From UMGS1781 sp964389545 (GTDB lineage: Bacteria > Bacillota > Clostridia > TANB77 > CAG-508), in contig CAYMDN010000005.1 of NCBI GenBank assembly GCA_964389545.1, forward strand, positions 1 through 55,081: a stretch of DNA of 55,081 nt, written 5' to 3'. How positions within the stretch are numbered: position 1 is the first letter of the stretch; every line of letters begins with the position of its first letter. The notes beneath the pieces were generated by a model. The model had not been told where the DNA came from. It saw nothing but the letters and a program-made list of their open reading frames with translations, and did no database searches. This document shows positions 8,746-17,665 of this stretch, piece by piece. The translations under genes and the position numbers were made by a program.

Positions 8746-8757
8746 TATAAAGTTAAT

Positions 8758-10074
8758 TTATTCATTGTTTGCTGAAGAATTATCAAAAGTATTAGTTTCT
8801 GTAATATTATCATCTGAAGTATTATTTTCAGTAATATTGCCTTCAGAAACACCATTATCAGGTACATTTGTGTCAGGAATAATGTTATCTGGAACTGTAT
8901 TTTCTGGAATACTAGTGTCTGGGGTATTGATATCTGGAGTAGTGCTATTGGCATTACCTGAAGTAGGAGGCTGAGCTGTCGTATTATTATTTTTAGATGG
9001 TTCTACTGGTTTAGGAGCGATACTTGCATTATAAGCATGCCATGGATTATTAGGATCGCTATCAGTTGGATCCCAGTTTCTACAAGCTTCATTTCCAGAA
9101 ATCTTTTGAGCTGAGGGTTTTCCAAGAGGTCCTGGATCTGCAGATGAATAAAATTCTACTGGTGTTCCTCTTGGAATGTTATTATAAATCCATCTTGCGT
9201 CTGCTATAGTAAGTCTTACACAACCTGCAGATGCGCTAGTTCCAAGTTTATCATATTCCCAATATTCCAAAGAAGCTGGATTATATTTTTCTAAATATGG
9301 AACAGAATGGAAAAGTATATTACCAGTAATTTGAGTACTATAATGTCCATACACTCTACCAATGAGTCCTAACCATTCCCATCTACTTTGAATTCTGTAA
9401 GTGCCTGATCTTGGAGTTGCTGTACCAGTAGAACATACCATTGCTTTTATAGGAACTGTATAATTGCCATCAGTATCTGTAGTATAAATTGTAACAACAT
9501 TAGCTCCATAATTAACCTTTATGTAATAGCTACTACCTGAATAGTTCTTACTAGACGGTGCTGGATTAGCAGCCACATTTACTGGCTGAACCGTAGAAGT
9601 AGCATCTTCTGTAACATTTAAAGGAGCTTCATCCTCATCAGAATTTTCTAAATCCTCTATATTAATTTCTTCGCCTGCAATATCAGGTTCATTTGGTTGC
9701 TGTTCAGCTTGAGCAATAACAGGCTTCAAATATGTATCTATTTGTTGCCTAAAAGACACAAATAGTGTGGCAAAAAAACAAACTAATACTATTGAGCACA
9801 TTGTACTCAGTAATATTTCTCTTTTTTTAGAATCAGAAAGGTTAAAATTAGGTAATTTGCTTTTTAAATTAGATAGCTTAGTTTTAACGTCTGGTAATTT
9901 ATTTTTTAATTTAGATAGTCTAGCCTTAAAATTAAATAACATAGCCTTTAAATGATTAAATATCTTAGCTTTAACAGTAGATAACTTATTCTTAAATTTA
10001 GATAGTCCAGATTTAAAATCTGGTAATTTATTTTTAAGATTAGCAATTTTTTCTTTTAAATCAGATAATTTCAT
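8758..10074 (-). CDS. L,D-transpeptidase (YkuD family) with heptad-repeat cytoplasmic tail
   Basis: A 438-residue membrane-anchored enzyme predicted to make 3-3 peptidoglycan cross-links or attach proteins to the wall. Residues 2-77 are eleven cationic heptads, followed by one transmembrane helix (about 87-107) and an acidic linker. The YkuD domain (about 180-305) carries the HSVPY histidine (His256) and the SAGCVRL motif with catalytic Cys285. The C terminus (about 345-438) is a low-complexity Asn/Thr/Pro/Asp tail with repeated PDN and TSIPEN-like units. ATG 10074 is chosen because CGGAG lies 8 bases before it; an earlier GTG overlaps that site. A weak TATAAT lies upstream. It is transcribed alone. 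Confidence 0.9.
   Translation of the reverse strand: MKLSDLKEKIANLKNKLPDFKSGLSKFKNKLSTVKAKIFNHLKAMLFNFKARLSKLKNKLPDVKTKLSNLKSKLPNFNLSDSKKREILLSTMCSIVLVCFFATLFVSFRQQIDTYLKPVIAQAEQQPNEPDIAGEEINIEDLENSDEDEAPLNVTEDATSTVQPVNVAANPAPSSKNYSGSSYYIKVNYGANVVTIYTTDTDGNYTVPIKAMVCSTGTATPRSGTYRIQSRWEWLGLIGRVYGHYSTQITGNILFHSVPYLEKYNPASLEYWEYDKLGTSASAGCVRLTIADARWIYNNIPRGTPVEFYSSADPGPLGKPSAQKISGNEACRNWDPTDSDPNNPWHAYNASIAPKPVEPSKNNNTTAQPPTSGNANSTTPDINTPDTSIPENTVPDNIIPDTNVPDNGVSEGNITENNTSDDNITETNTFDNSSANNE
9844..10071 (-). repeat. Eleven imperfect 21-bp (heptad) repeats in the L,D-transpeptidase gene
   Basis: The first 77 residues repeat every seven residues as (Leu/Ile)-x-x-(Leu/Phe/Val)-Lys-x-Lys. Leu or Ile falls at 3, 10, 17, 24, 31, 38 and then, after a one-residue skip, at 46, 53, 60, 67 and 74. 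Local examples are KLPDFK, KLPDVK and RLSKLK. Confidence 0.85.
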
Positions 10075-10250
10075 TAATATCACTCCGTTAATTTATCTGT
10101 CACATTCTTAATTATAGCATATTTTCAGTATAATAGGAAGGACTAATTCGAAATTATGTTAATTTGTATTTAAAAACTATTATTGAAAGTCAATAATAAG
10201 TATAATAAAAAACTAGAAAATAGATTATAAAAGATATATTGAAATTAAAT

Positions 10251-10285
10251 AAAAAACTACGAGAATTATATTCTCGTAGTTTTTT
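10251..10285 (-). terminator. Terminator after tRNA-Gly/tRNA-Cys
   Basis: A 16-bp stem (10251-10266 with 10270-10285) with a three-base loop abuts the tRNA-Cys 3' end. The A run on the plus strand gives a T tract on the minus strand. Confidence 0.85.
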
Positions 10286-10359
10286 GGAGGCGACACCCGG
10301 ATTCGAACCGGGGAATCAGAGTTTTGCAGACTCGTGCCTTACCACTTGGCTATGTCGCC
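10285..10359 (-). tRNA. tRNA-Cys (anticodon GCA)
   Basis: On the minus strand the acceptor stem GGCGACA pairs with TGTCGCC, the anticodon loop is CTGCAAA and the T loop is TTCGAAT, with CCA encoded. It is downstream of tRNA-Gly(GCC) and shares its promoter. Confidence 0.96.
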
Positions 10360-10408
10360 ACATAGTAAAATATATTCACAATATATTTTTTTATGATTAA
10401 AATTTAAT

Positions 10409-10484
10409 TGGAGCGGAAGACGGGGCTCAAACCCGCGACCTATGCCTTGGCAAGGCATCGCTCTATCAACTGAGCTACTTCCGC
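10409..10484 (-). tRNA. tRNA-Gly (anticodon GCC)
   Basis: On the minus strand the acceptor stem GCGGAAG pairs with CTTCCGC. The anticodon stem ATGCC/GGCAT holds loop TTGCCAA, and CCA is encoded. It is first in a two-tRNA unit with tRNA-Cys. Confidence 0.96.
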
Positions 10485-10502
10485 GTTCCGTAGAGCAATA
10501 TA

Positions 10503-10531
10503 ATAATAGCAAACTTAGAATTAAAAGTCAA
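10503..10531 (-). promoter_or_regulatory. Promoter for tRNA-Gly/tRNA-Cys
   Basis: On the minus strand, TTGACT (10526-10531) and TATTAT (10503-10508) are 17 bp apart and lie about 20 bases before the tRNA 5' end. Confidence 0.75.
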
Positions 10532-10571
10532 TATAAATTATTCAAAAAATAAACTATTTTTACATAATTAG

Positions 10572-10600
10572 TTGAAAAACTGAATTATTTATTGTATAAT
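10572..10600 (+). promoter_or_regulatory. Sigma-A promoter for the thioester surface protein
   Basis: TTGAAA (10572-10577) and TATAAT (10595-10600) are 17 bp apart. Use of this promoter would give a leader of about 265 bases. A second possible -10 (TATAAT, 10846-10851) lies just before the gene but has no good -35. Confidence 0.65.
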
Positions 10601-10871
10601 TAACGTTAAGAAAAGAAATAATTTTTTAAAATTGTGCTTTAGAGCTTTTATTTTTAAAAAAATGGACGCTAAAGTTCAATTGTTTTGCACATGAAAAAAA
10701 TGTAAAGAAAATGTAATAATCAACAAAAGAGTAAGACTGAAGTTTGTAAAAAGAGCTTCCGTAAGGAAAAAAATGTAAAAATTTTTAGAAAAAAAATACT
10801 GAAAAAATTGTATATTGATTTTTAAAAAATTATATATATAATAAGTATAATACTGAAAAGGGGAGTTTTAT
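10601..10871 (+). other. Long AT-rich leader of the surface protein gene
   Basis: No gene is visible in this stretch. It contains a possible nested stem early on (GTG-CTTTAG pairing with CTAAAG and CAC, about 10635-10700) and a small GNRA-type hairpin TTCC-GTAA-GGAA near 10757-10768. It ends with the ribosome binding site AAGGGGAG. I could not match it to a riboswitch class. Confidence 0.4.
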
Positions 10872-13800
10872 ATGAAGAAGTCAAGAATTTCTTTAATCAC
10901 AGCATTTATTTTGTTGATACTAACAGTTTTGGTAAACGCATCATATGCAGCAACAGGCGATAAGATGAATATGAATATTACAGATGTTAGACCATACACT
11001 AATTCACGCTTCACAATAGTAATTGGAGAAGGTGGAACACAAACAGATGCAAAAATATTTAAAATTTTTAAAGATGGTGTATATTCACAAGCAGATAAGT
11101 TTGCTTTATATTGCTTAAGAGGTGGAAAGGGATTTGGTAATATTGATTTAACAGGAACACCAAACATGGTTGAATACACAGAATTTGGTAATTTTAAACA
11201 AGATGCACAAAGCATTATTAATTACTACCAAAGCACAATTGGATATAACAATATTGATACAGATAGTTCATACAATGCAATTTTATGGATAGCAGATAAT
11301 GCGTATTTACCTGAAAATCAAGATATGGATATGTTAGATTATCTAGCAAAGGCTGGAATAACAGGTCAAGTATATATAACAGCAGATGAAATAGAAGTTG
11401 TTCAACAAATGGCATTATGGTATTTTGCAAACTATGATACAAATGGACAAGGATATTCATTCTCATTACCTACAACAGCTGTATTAACTAACTTACTAAA
11501 AAAAGATGGAGAATCATACCATGATTCAGTAGTACATATCGATCAAATAGATAAATTATATACATATTTAATTAACAGTGCAAAAGCAAATGCAGCAAAA
11601 TATGGTAATGGAAATACAAGAGATGTAAATCAAAATTTACAAAGAGTTAAAATAGATAAAACACAACCCCTAACAATTACACTAAATCAAAAAGGAGATT
11701 TTTATGTAATTGGACCAATAAATATTCAAAAAACAAATCAAACAGACGATTATAAACTAGAAGTAAAACTTTTAGATGCTAAAGGAGAAGAAATTCCAGT
11801 AAAGAATGAAGGTGGTATACCTATTTTATTTGACATGGATGGCTTCGAATTAGATTCTTTAGAAGGTTTAGTAGGAACAGAAGGAGAACCATCAAAAAAT
11901 GCATATATTCAATTATGGGAAACATTTTCTGACCAATACGATTTATCAAAAGTTAAAATAGAAACAACAACAACATACTTTAAAACAACATCAACATTAT
12001 GGGTTGCAGGACAAGAAGACCAACCAGTAATTAAGATTGAAAAAGAAAAAGTAGTTGAAAAAGATGAAATAACAACAGATATATTACAAGGATTATTCAA
12101 ATTAAAAATAAGAAAAACAGATGGAAATAATAATTTATTACCAGGTGCAGGATTTACAATAATTAATGAATCAGATGGACGTGCACAATTAGTAATAAAA
12201 GATAATGGTGACGGAACATTTGAAACAGTTGATATTACAATCAAATCAGATGGAGAATCATTTATATTCAGCATAGAAGAAACAAAAGTTCCAGGAGGAT
12301 ATATAGGACTTGATAATCCATTTAAAATTAAAATAACAACAAAGAAAAGTGCAGATGGCACTAAATATGTTGTAGATAAAGTTGAATTTATTGATTCAAC
12401 AGGGGCTACAGTAAATGTACCAGGAGTAAGCTACAATATTGCAGATGGAGAAATTACAATAACAGTTCAAAACAGCAAGTCAAAAGATTTTGACTTAGCA
12501 TTGAGAAAATATATAACAAAAATTAATGGAACACCGTTAACAGGAGCAGATGATAGAACACCAAAAATAGATACATCATTCCTTAACGAAATGGATGCTA
12601 CAACAGGAAAAATGATAACAACAGCAAAATATACTCATTCAAAAACACCAATAGTTGTTAAACATGGAGATATAGTTACATATAAATTAAGAGTATATAA
12701 TGAAGGTGAGCTTGATGGATATGCAACACAAATTTCTGATTACTTACCAGAAGGACTAGGATACTTAATGGATTACACGGCGAATACGAATAATCTATGG
12801 CATCCAGTTATAGATGAAACAAACAAAACGATAAATCTTATTGGTGAAGACGGATTATATAAGAAGGAATCAGAAGTTAAAAATTTAGCAGCAGGTGATT
12901 TTGACGAAGCAACAGTTAAATCATTATCAGATGTAAAAATATTGGCAGGAAAAGCACAAATCTATTCATCAGCATTAGCAGATGATAAGATTAAGGCATA
13001 TGATCCAAATACTGTAGCAGCAGATATTAATCAAGCAGATCAATGGCAACAATCAACAAATGGAACAGATGGATTATATTATAGAGAAATTGAAGTAACA
13101 TGTATTGTATTAGCAGAAAACTCATATGAAGGAGTTTTAAGAAATATAGCAGAAATAAAAGAAGACAAAGCATTAGATGAAAATGGAAATGTTATAAATG
13201 CAAATGATAGAGACTCTACACCAGATGATGTTAATATCAATGCTTATAACCCACCATCAGATAACAGTTCATACCAACAAGATGATGATGATTATGAACC
13301 ATTAATATTAAAGCATTTTGACTTAGCATTAAGAAAATTTATAACAGGTGTTAACAACAGTGCAATAACATCAAGAATACCACAACCAAAATTAGTTGAT
13401 GGTAAAATTAAATATGAACATGACAAAACACCAGTAGATGTTGTAAATGGAGACTTAGTAACATATACAATTAGAGTATATAATGAAGGAACAATATTAG
13501 GATATGCGATAGAGGTATCAGATGATATACCAGATGGAGTAGTATTCTTACCAAACGACGAAACAAACAAAGAATATGGTTGGAAAATGTATGATGCACA
13601 AGGAAATGAAACAGACGATCCGACAAAAGCAGTTGAGGTTAGAACAAAATATTTAGAAAATACTTTATTAAATCCATTTGATTCATCAAAGGCAATAAGT
13701 ACAGAAAAACCATACAATCCAGATTGTGCAGATGTAAAAGTAGTATTCCAAGTAGTAGAACAAAACATAACATCACCAGATAGAATAATTACTAACAAAG

Positions 13801-14570
13801 CTCAAATAACAGAGGATAAAGCAGTAGACGAAAATGGAAATGAATTAGACATTGATGATGATGACTCAATTCCAAATGAATGGATTGAAGAAGACGACGA
13901 TCAAGATGTTGAACACATAAAAGTAAAATATTTCGACTTAGCTTTATTAAAATGGGTAACAAAAACAATTGTAACAGTTGATGGAACAACAACTACAACA
14001 GATACAGGATTTACACCATATGATGATCCAGAACCAATTGCTAAAGTAGTTATAGACAAAAAGAAAATAAATCAAACAGTTGTAAAATTTGTATTTAGTA
14101 TAAGAATTACTAACGAAGGTGAAATTGCAGGATATGCAACAGAAATAACAGACTACATACCAGCCGGATTACAATTTGTTCCAGAAGATAACCCATTATG
14201 GACTTTAAAAGGAGACGGAAAAGTTGCAACAAGACAATTAGAAGGAAAATTATTACAACCGGGAGATCATACAGATGTTGAAATAATTTTCACATGGATA
14301 AATGGAGAAGACAACGTTGGTTTAAAAACAAATATAGCAGAAATTAGTGAAGACTATAATGATAGTAACACTCCAGATATCGATTCAAAACCAGATGATG
14401 TTATAACAGACAATTATGATAAACAACAACAAGACGATGACGACAAAGCATTAGTAATGCTAGAATTAAAATTAGGTGGAGAAGACCCATCATACACATG
14501 GTTAGTACTAGTTGTATTAACAATATTAGCAGGAGGAATAATCTTAATTAAAAAGGTAGTATTAATATAG
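10872..14570 (+). CDS. Thioester-domain surface adhesin-like protein with SpaA-like and DUF11-type repeats
   Basis: A 1232-residue cell-surface protein. A signal peptide (1-27, ending in SYAA) precedes a thioester domain (about 30-200). Cys81 in YCLRGG and Gln179 in QMALW fit the residues that form the covalent thioester used by Gram-positive adhesins. A SpaA/collagen-B-like fold follows (about 410-470, KLRKTDGNNNLLPGAGF). Three long repeats then each begin with (F)DLAL(R/L)K(Y/F/W) near 540, 812 and 1018; they are DUF11-like and rich in Asp. The protein ends in one hydrophobic helix and a short KK tail. No LPxTG-type sortase motif is visible, so it is probably held by the helix. Codons match the host. 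ATG 10872 follows AAGGGGAG. Confidence 0.85.
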   Translation: MKKSRISLITAFILLILTVLVNASYAATGDKMNMNITDVRPYTNSRFTIVIGEGGTQTDAKIFKIFKDGVYSQADKFALYCLRGGKGFGNIDLTGTPNMVEYTEFGNFKQDAQSIINYYQSTIGYNNIDTDSSYNAILWIADNAYLPENQDMDMLDYLAKAGITGQVYITADEIEVVQQMALWYFANYDTNGQGYSFSLPTTAVLTNLLKKDGESYHDSVVHIDQIDKLYTYLINSAKANAAKYGNGNTRDVNQNLQRVKIDKTQPLTITLNQKGDFYVIGPINIQKTNQTDDYKLEVKLLDAKGEEIPVKNEGGIPILFDMDGFELDSLEGLVGTEGEPSKNAYIQLWETFSDQYDLSKVKIETTTTYFKTTSTLWVAGQEDQPVIKIEKEKVVEKDEITTDILQGLFKLKIRKTDGNNNLLPGAGFTIINESDGRAQLVIKDNGDGTFETVDITIKSDGESFIFSIEETKVPGGYIGLDNPFKIKITTKKSADGTKYVVDKVEFIDSTGATVNVPGVSYNIADGEITITVQNSKSKDFDLALRKYITKINGTPLTGADDRTPKIDTSFLNEMDATTGKMITTAKYTHSKTPIVVKHGDIVTYKLRVYNEGELDGYATQISDYLPEGLGYLMDYTANTNNLWHPVIDETNKTINLIGEDGLYKKESEVKNLAAGDFDEATVKSLSDVKILAGKAQIYSSALADDKIKAYDPNTVAADINQADQWQQSTNGTDGLYYREIEVTCIVLAENSYEGVLRNIAEIKEDKALDENGNVINANDRDSTPDDVNINAYNPPSDNSSYQQDDDDYEPLILKHFDLALRKFITGVNNSAITSRIPQPKLVDGKIKYEHDKTPVDVVNGDLVTYTIRVYNEGTILGYAIEVSDDIPDGVVFLPNDETNKEYGWKMYDAQGNETDDPTKAVEVRTKYLENTLLNPFDSSKAISTEKPYNPDCADVKVVFQVVEQNITSPDRIITNKAQITEDKAVDENGNELDIDDDDSIPNEWIEEDDDQDVEHIKVKYFDLALLKWVTKTIVTVDGTTTTTDTGFTPYDDPEPIAKVVIDKKKINQTVVKFVFSIRITNEGEIAGYATEITDYIPAGLQFVPEDNPLWTLKGDGKVATRQLEGKLLQPGDHTDVEIIFTWINGEDNVGLKTNIAEISEDYNDSNTPDIDSKPDDVITDNYDKQQQDDDDKALVMLELKLGGEDPSYTWLVLVVLTILAGGIILIKKVVLI

Positions 14571-14590
14571 TATAATCTAGTAATAAAATA

Positions 14591-14620
14591 AAAAAGGAAG
14601 TTTGAAAGAACTTCCTTTTT
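14591..14620 (+). terminator. Terminator after the surface protein gene
   Basis: A 12-bp stem (14591-14602 with 14609-14620) has a 6-base loop. The 3' arm ends in a T run. Confidence 0.9.
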
Positions 14621-14643
14621 TAGTGCAAAAATGAATTAATGTA

Positions 14644-14672
14644 TTGTAATTACTAAAAAATTATTATATAAT
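14644..14672 (+). promoter_or_regulatory. Sigma-A promoter for pta-ackA
   Basis: TTGTAA (14644-14649) and TATAAT (14667-14672) are 17 bp apart, about 20 bases before the AGGAGG of pta. Confidence 0.7.
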
Positions 14673-14697
14673 ATCTACGTTAAAATAGGAGGTAAAC

Positions 14698-15690
14698 ATG
14701 AGTTTTATCGATGGAATTAAAGAAGCAGCAAAAAAAGAAATAAAAACAATAATATTACCTGAAGCAACAGATATACGAACATTAGAAGCAACAGAAAAAA
14801 TAATTAAAGATGGATTTGCCAAAATAATATTAATAGGTAATAAAGAAGAAATTACTAAATTATCTAGAGAACATGGTTTAGATATATCAGAAGCAGAAGT
14901 TATAGAACCATTGCAATCAGAAAAATATGAAGAATATGCTCAATTCCTATACGAATTAAGAAAAGAAAAAGGAATGACGATAGAGCAAGCAAAGGAACTG
15001 TTAAAAGATCCAGTATATTATGGAATGGTAATGGTAAAAAGAGACGAAGCTGATGGATTGGTTTCAGGAGCAGCACACTCTACAGCAGATACATTAAGAC
15101 CAGCATTACAAATATTAAAAACAAAACCAGGAACAAAGATAGTATCTACATTTAATGTACTAGTATTACCACATAATGATTATGGTGAAGATGGTGTTTT
15201 AATGTTTGCAGATTGTGGGTTAAATCCAAAACCAAATAGTGAAGAGTTATCTGAAATAGCATTATCAACAGCAGAAAGCTTTAAAAATATAATGAAAAAA
15301 GAACCAAGAGTTGCAATGTTATCATTTTCAACTTATGGCAGTGCAAAGGCAGAAGATGTAGAAAAGGTACAAGAAGCTACAAAACTTGCTAAAGAAAAAG
15401 CACCTGATTTAATGTTAGATGGAGAATTACAATTAGATGCAGCTATAGTTCCAAGTGTAGGAGCATCAAAAGCTCCAGGAAGCAATGTAGCAGGAAAAGC
15501 AAATGTATTAATATTTCCAGATTTAAATGCTGGAAATATTGGATATAAATTAACAGAACGACTAGCAAAAGCTGAAGCATATGGACCAATATGCCAAGGA
15601 ATTGCAAAACCTGTAAACGACTTATCTAGAGGATGTAAAGCTGATGATATAGTTGGTGCAGTTGCAATAACGTGCTTACAAGCGCAATAA
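14698..15690 (+). CDS. pta: Phosphate acetyltransferase
   Basis: This 330-residue enzyme interconverts acetyl-CoA and acetyl phosphate, the first step of the acetate/ATP pathway. It is the short Pta form consisting of the PTA/PTB domain only. Recognisable stretches are LPEATDIRTLEA near the N terminus, DGLVSGAAHSTADTLRPALQ (about 121-140), LSFSTYGSAKA, DGELQLDAAIVP and the C-terminal NVLIFPDLNAGNIGYKL and GPICQGIAKPVNDLSRG. AGGAGG precedes ATG 14698. Acetate kinase follows after 25 bases and completes the pathway, so the pair is an operon. Confidence 0.97.
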   Translation: MSFIDGIKEAAKKEIKTIILPEATDIRTLEATEKIIKDGFAKIILIGNKEEITKLSREHGLDISEAEVIEPLQSEKYEEYAQFLYELRKEKGMTIEQAKELLKDPVYYGMVMVKRDEADGLVSGAAHSTADTLRPALQILKTKPGTKIVSTFNVLVLPHNDYGEDGVLMFADCGLNPKPNSEELSEIALSTAESFKNIMKKEPRVAMLSFSTYGSAKAEDVEKVQEATKLAKEKAPDLMLDGELQLDAAIVPSVGASKAPGSNVAGKANVLIFPDLNAGNIGYKLTERLAKAEAYGPICQGIAKPVNDLSRGCKADDIVGAVAITCLQAQ

Positions 15691-15715
15691 ATTAAAATAA
15701 AAGGAGAGAATAAAA

Positions 15716-16915
15716 ATGAGAATATTAGTAGTAAACTGTGGAAGTTCATCATTAAAATATCAATTAATAAACATGGACAATAATGAAGTTTTAGCTTCAG
15801 GAAAAGCTGATAGAATAGGCGTTAAAGGTATAGAAAGTCCATTCGTTGAATATAAAAGCAAGGGACAAAAAATAAAAGAAGAATTAGATTTGCCAACACA
15901 TACAGTAGCTTTTGAAACAATAATGAAATACCTATTAGATGAAAAAGTAGGAGCAATAAAAGATATAAATGAAATCGATGCAATAGGACACAGAATAGTA
16001 CATGGAGGACCAACATTTACAAAACCTGTACTAATTACAGATGAAGTTATGGCTGAATATAATAAATCAATAGAATATGCACCTTTACACAATCCAGCAC
16101 ATTTACAAGGAATAAATGCATGTATGAAACTAATGCCAAATGTACCTCAAGCATTAATATTTGATACAGCATTTCATACAACTATACCAGACTATGCAGC
16201 ATTATACGCAATACCATATGAATATTATGAGAAATATGCAATAAAAAGATATGGAGCACATGGAAGTTCACACAAATTTATAGCTGAAGAAGCTGCAAAA
16301 CAATTAGAAAAGAAAAAAGAAGATATAAATATCATTTCATGTCACTTAGGAAATGGGGCAAGTATTGCTGCAATTAAGGGCGGAGTTTGTGTAGATACAA
16401 CAATGGGATTAACACCACTTGAAGGATTAATGATGGGAACTAGATCAGGAGATTTAGATCCTGCAGTATTAGAATTTGTTATGAAAAAAGAAAACTTATC
16501 AATAGATGAAATGATGACAGTTCTAAATAAAAAATCAGGTTTATTAGGAATATCAAGAACAACAGGAGATATTAGAGATTTAAAGGAATTAAGAGCTAAA
16601 GGTGACAAACAAGCTGAACTTGCTGTTAATATGTTTGCTTACAGAGTAAGAAAATATATAGGAGCATATATGGCTGTTTTAGGAAAGGTAGATGCAATAA
16701 TATTTGAAGGTGGAATCGGAGAACACAATCCAGATGTACTAAACAAATGTGTAGAAGGATTAGAACCATTGGGAATAGTATTTGATAGTTCTCATAATGA
16801 TGATGAAATGTATTCAGGAGTAATCAGCAAACCAGAATCTAAAATAAAAATGATAATTATACAAACAAACGAAGAATTAGAAATAGCAAGAGAAACAATG
16901 AACTTAGTAAAATAA
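15716..16915 (+). CDS. ackA: Acetate kinase
   Basis: This 399-residue ASKHA-fold kinase makes ATP and acetate from acetyl phosphate and ADP. Family signatures are VNCGSSSLKYQL at residues 5-16, the substrate region GHRIVHGG, AFHTTIP, RYGAHGSSHKF, HLGNGASIAAI and GLMMGTRSGDLDP, with FEGGIGEH in the C-terminal domain. Length and order are standard. AAGGAGAG precedes ATG 15716. It is co-transcribed with pta; a hairpin lies between it and the next gene. Confidence 0.98.
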   Translation: MRILVVNCGSSSLKYQLINMDNNEVLASGKADRIGVKGIESPFVEYKSKGQKIKEELDLPTHTVAFETIMKYLLDEKVGAIKDINEIDAIGHRIVHGGPTFTKPVLITDEVMAEYNKSIEYAPLHNPAHLQGINACMKLMPNVPQALIFDTAFHTTIPDYAALYAIPYEYYEKYAIKRYGAHGSSHKFIAEEAAKQLEKKKEDINIISCHLGNGASIAAIKGGVCVDTTMGLTPLEGLMMGTRSGDLDPAVLEFVMKKENLSIDEMMTVLNKKSGLLGISRTTGDIRDLKELRAKGDKQAELAVNMFAYRVRKYIGAYMAVLGKVDAIIFEGGIGEHNPDVLNKCVEGLEPLGIVFDSSHNDDEMYSGVISKPESKIKMIIIQTNEELEIARETMNLVK

Positions 16916-16920
16916 AAATA

Positions 16921-16947
16921 ATAGAGGTTAGATTTACTAACCTCTAT
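16921..16947 (+). terminator. Hairpin between ackA and the thiamine pyrophosphokinase gene
   Basis: An 11-bp perfect stem (16921-16931 with 16937-16947) has a 5-base loop. The following sequence ATTCTTG is a poor T tract, so it may be a partial terminator or a processing or stability element. The next ribosome binding site starts a few bases later. Confidence 0.6.
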
Positions 16948-16968
16948 ATTCTTGAAGGAGAAACATAA

Positions 16969-17610
16969 ATGAATACACTTATTGTAACAGGTGGTAAAAT
17001 AAATAAAAACTTTATAAAAGAACACCTAAATCATAATAAGTATGATATAATAATAGCTGTTGATAAGGGATTAGAAATATTTGATGCATGTGGCATAAAA
17101 CCACAATATATTGTTGGAGACTTCGATTCAATAGATAAAAATGTACTAATAAAATATGAAAAAGAAAGTCTAGAAATAATTAGATTGAATCCTGAAAAAG
17201 ACCTAACAGATACACATTCTGCGATAGAATTAGCAATTGAAAAAGACAGTACAGATATAACGATTATAGGCGCTATAGGAACAAGAATAGACCATACTAT
17301 TGCAAATATACATATTTTAAAAATTGCATTAGATAAAAAAATTCAAATAAAAATCATAAATGAAAACAATGAAATTAGGCTAATAAATAAAGATACAAAA
17401 GTATATAAAGACAATAAATATAAATACTTATCTTTAATACCATTAACAACAAAAGTAGAAGGAGTGACTCTTAAAGGACTAAAATATTCACTAGATAATG
17501 CCACTATTTATATAGGAGATAGTATAGGAGTTAGTAATGAACAGTTTGAAGATATTGCAGAAATAAAAATGAAAAATGGAATTTTAATTTTAATTAAATC
17601 TATAGATTAA
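16969..17610 (+). CDS. thiN: Thiamine pyrophosphokinase
   Basis: This 213-residue enzyme transfers pyrophosphate from ATP to thiamine, forming the cofactor thiamine pyrophosphate. Marks of the family are IIAVDKGLEIFDACGIKPQ (about 25-43), GDFDSIDK (about 48-55), the acidic segment LNPEKDLTDTHSAIELA, GAIGTRIDHTIANI (about 103-116), and a beta-rich C-terminal thiamine-binding domain with GVTLKGLKY and ISNEQ-like GVSNEQF. AAGGAG lies upstream of ATG 16969. TPP is needed by DXS, encoded later in the window. The gene is in line with ackA and rnc. Confidence 0.93.
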   Translation: MNTLIVTGGKINKNFIKEHLNHNKYDIIIAVDKGLEIFDACGIKPQYIVGDFDSIDKNVLIKYEKESLEIIRLNPEKDLTDTHSAIELAIEKDSTDITIIGAIGTRIDHTIANIHILKIALDKKIQIKIINENNEIRLINKDTKVYKDNKYKYLSLIPLTTKVEGVTLKGLKYSLDNATIYIGDSIGVSNEQFEDIAEIKMKNGILILIKSID

Positions 17611-17665
17611 TATATTATAATAGAAGGAAATATAAAAAAATGACGAACTAAGAGGAGGACAACAC

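Noticed and set aside
9844..10071. CRISPR-like repeat array
   Set aside because: The repeats are degenerate 21-bp coding units without spacers of uniform length, inside a clear gene.
10635..10700. Cyclic-di-GMP type I riboswitch before the adhesin gene
   Set aside because: A GGACGCTAAAG stretch is reminiscent, but the conserved second half and receptor helix are missing.
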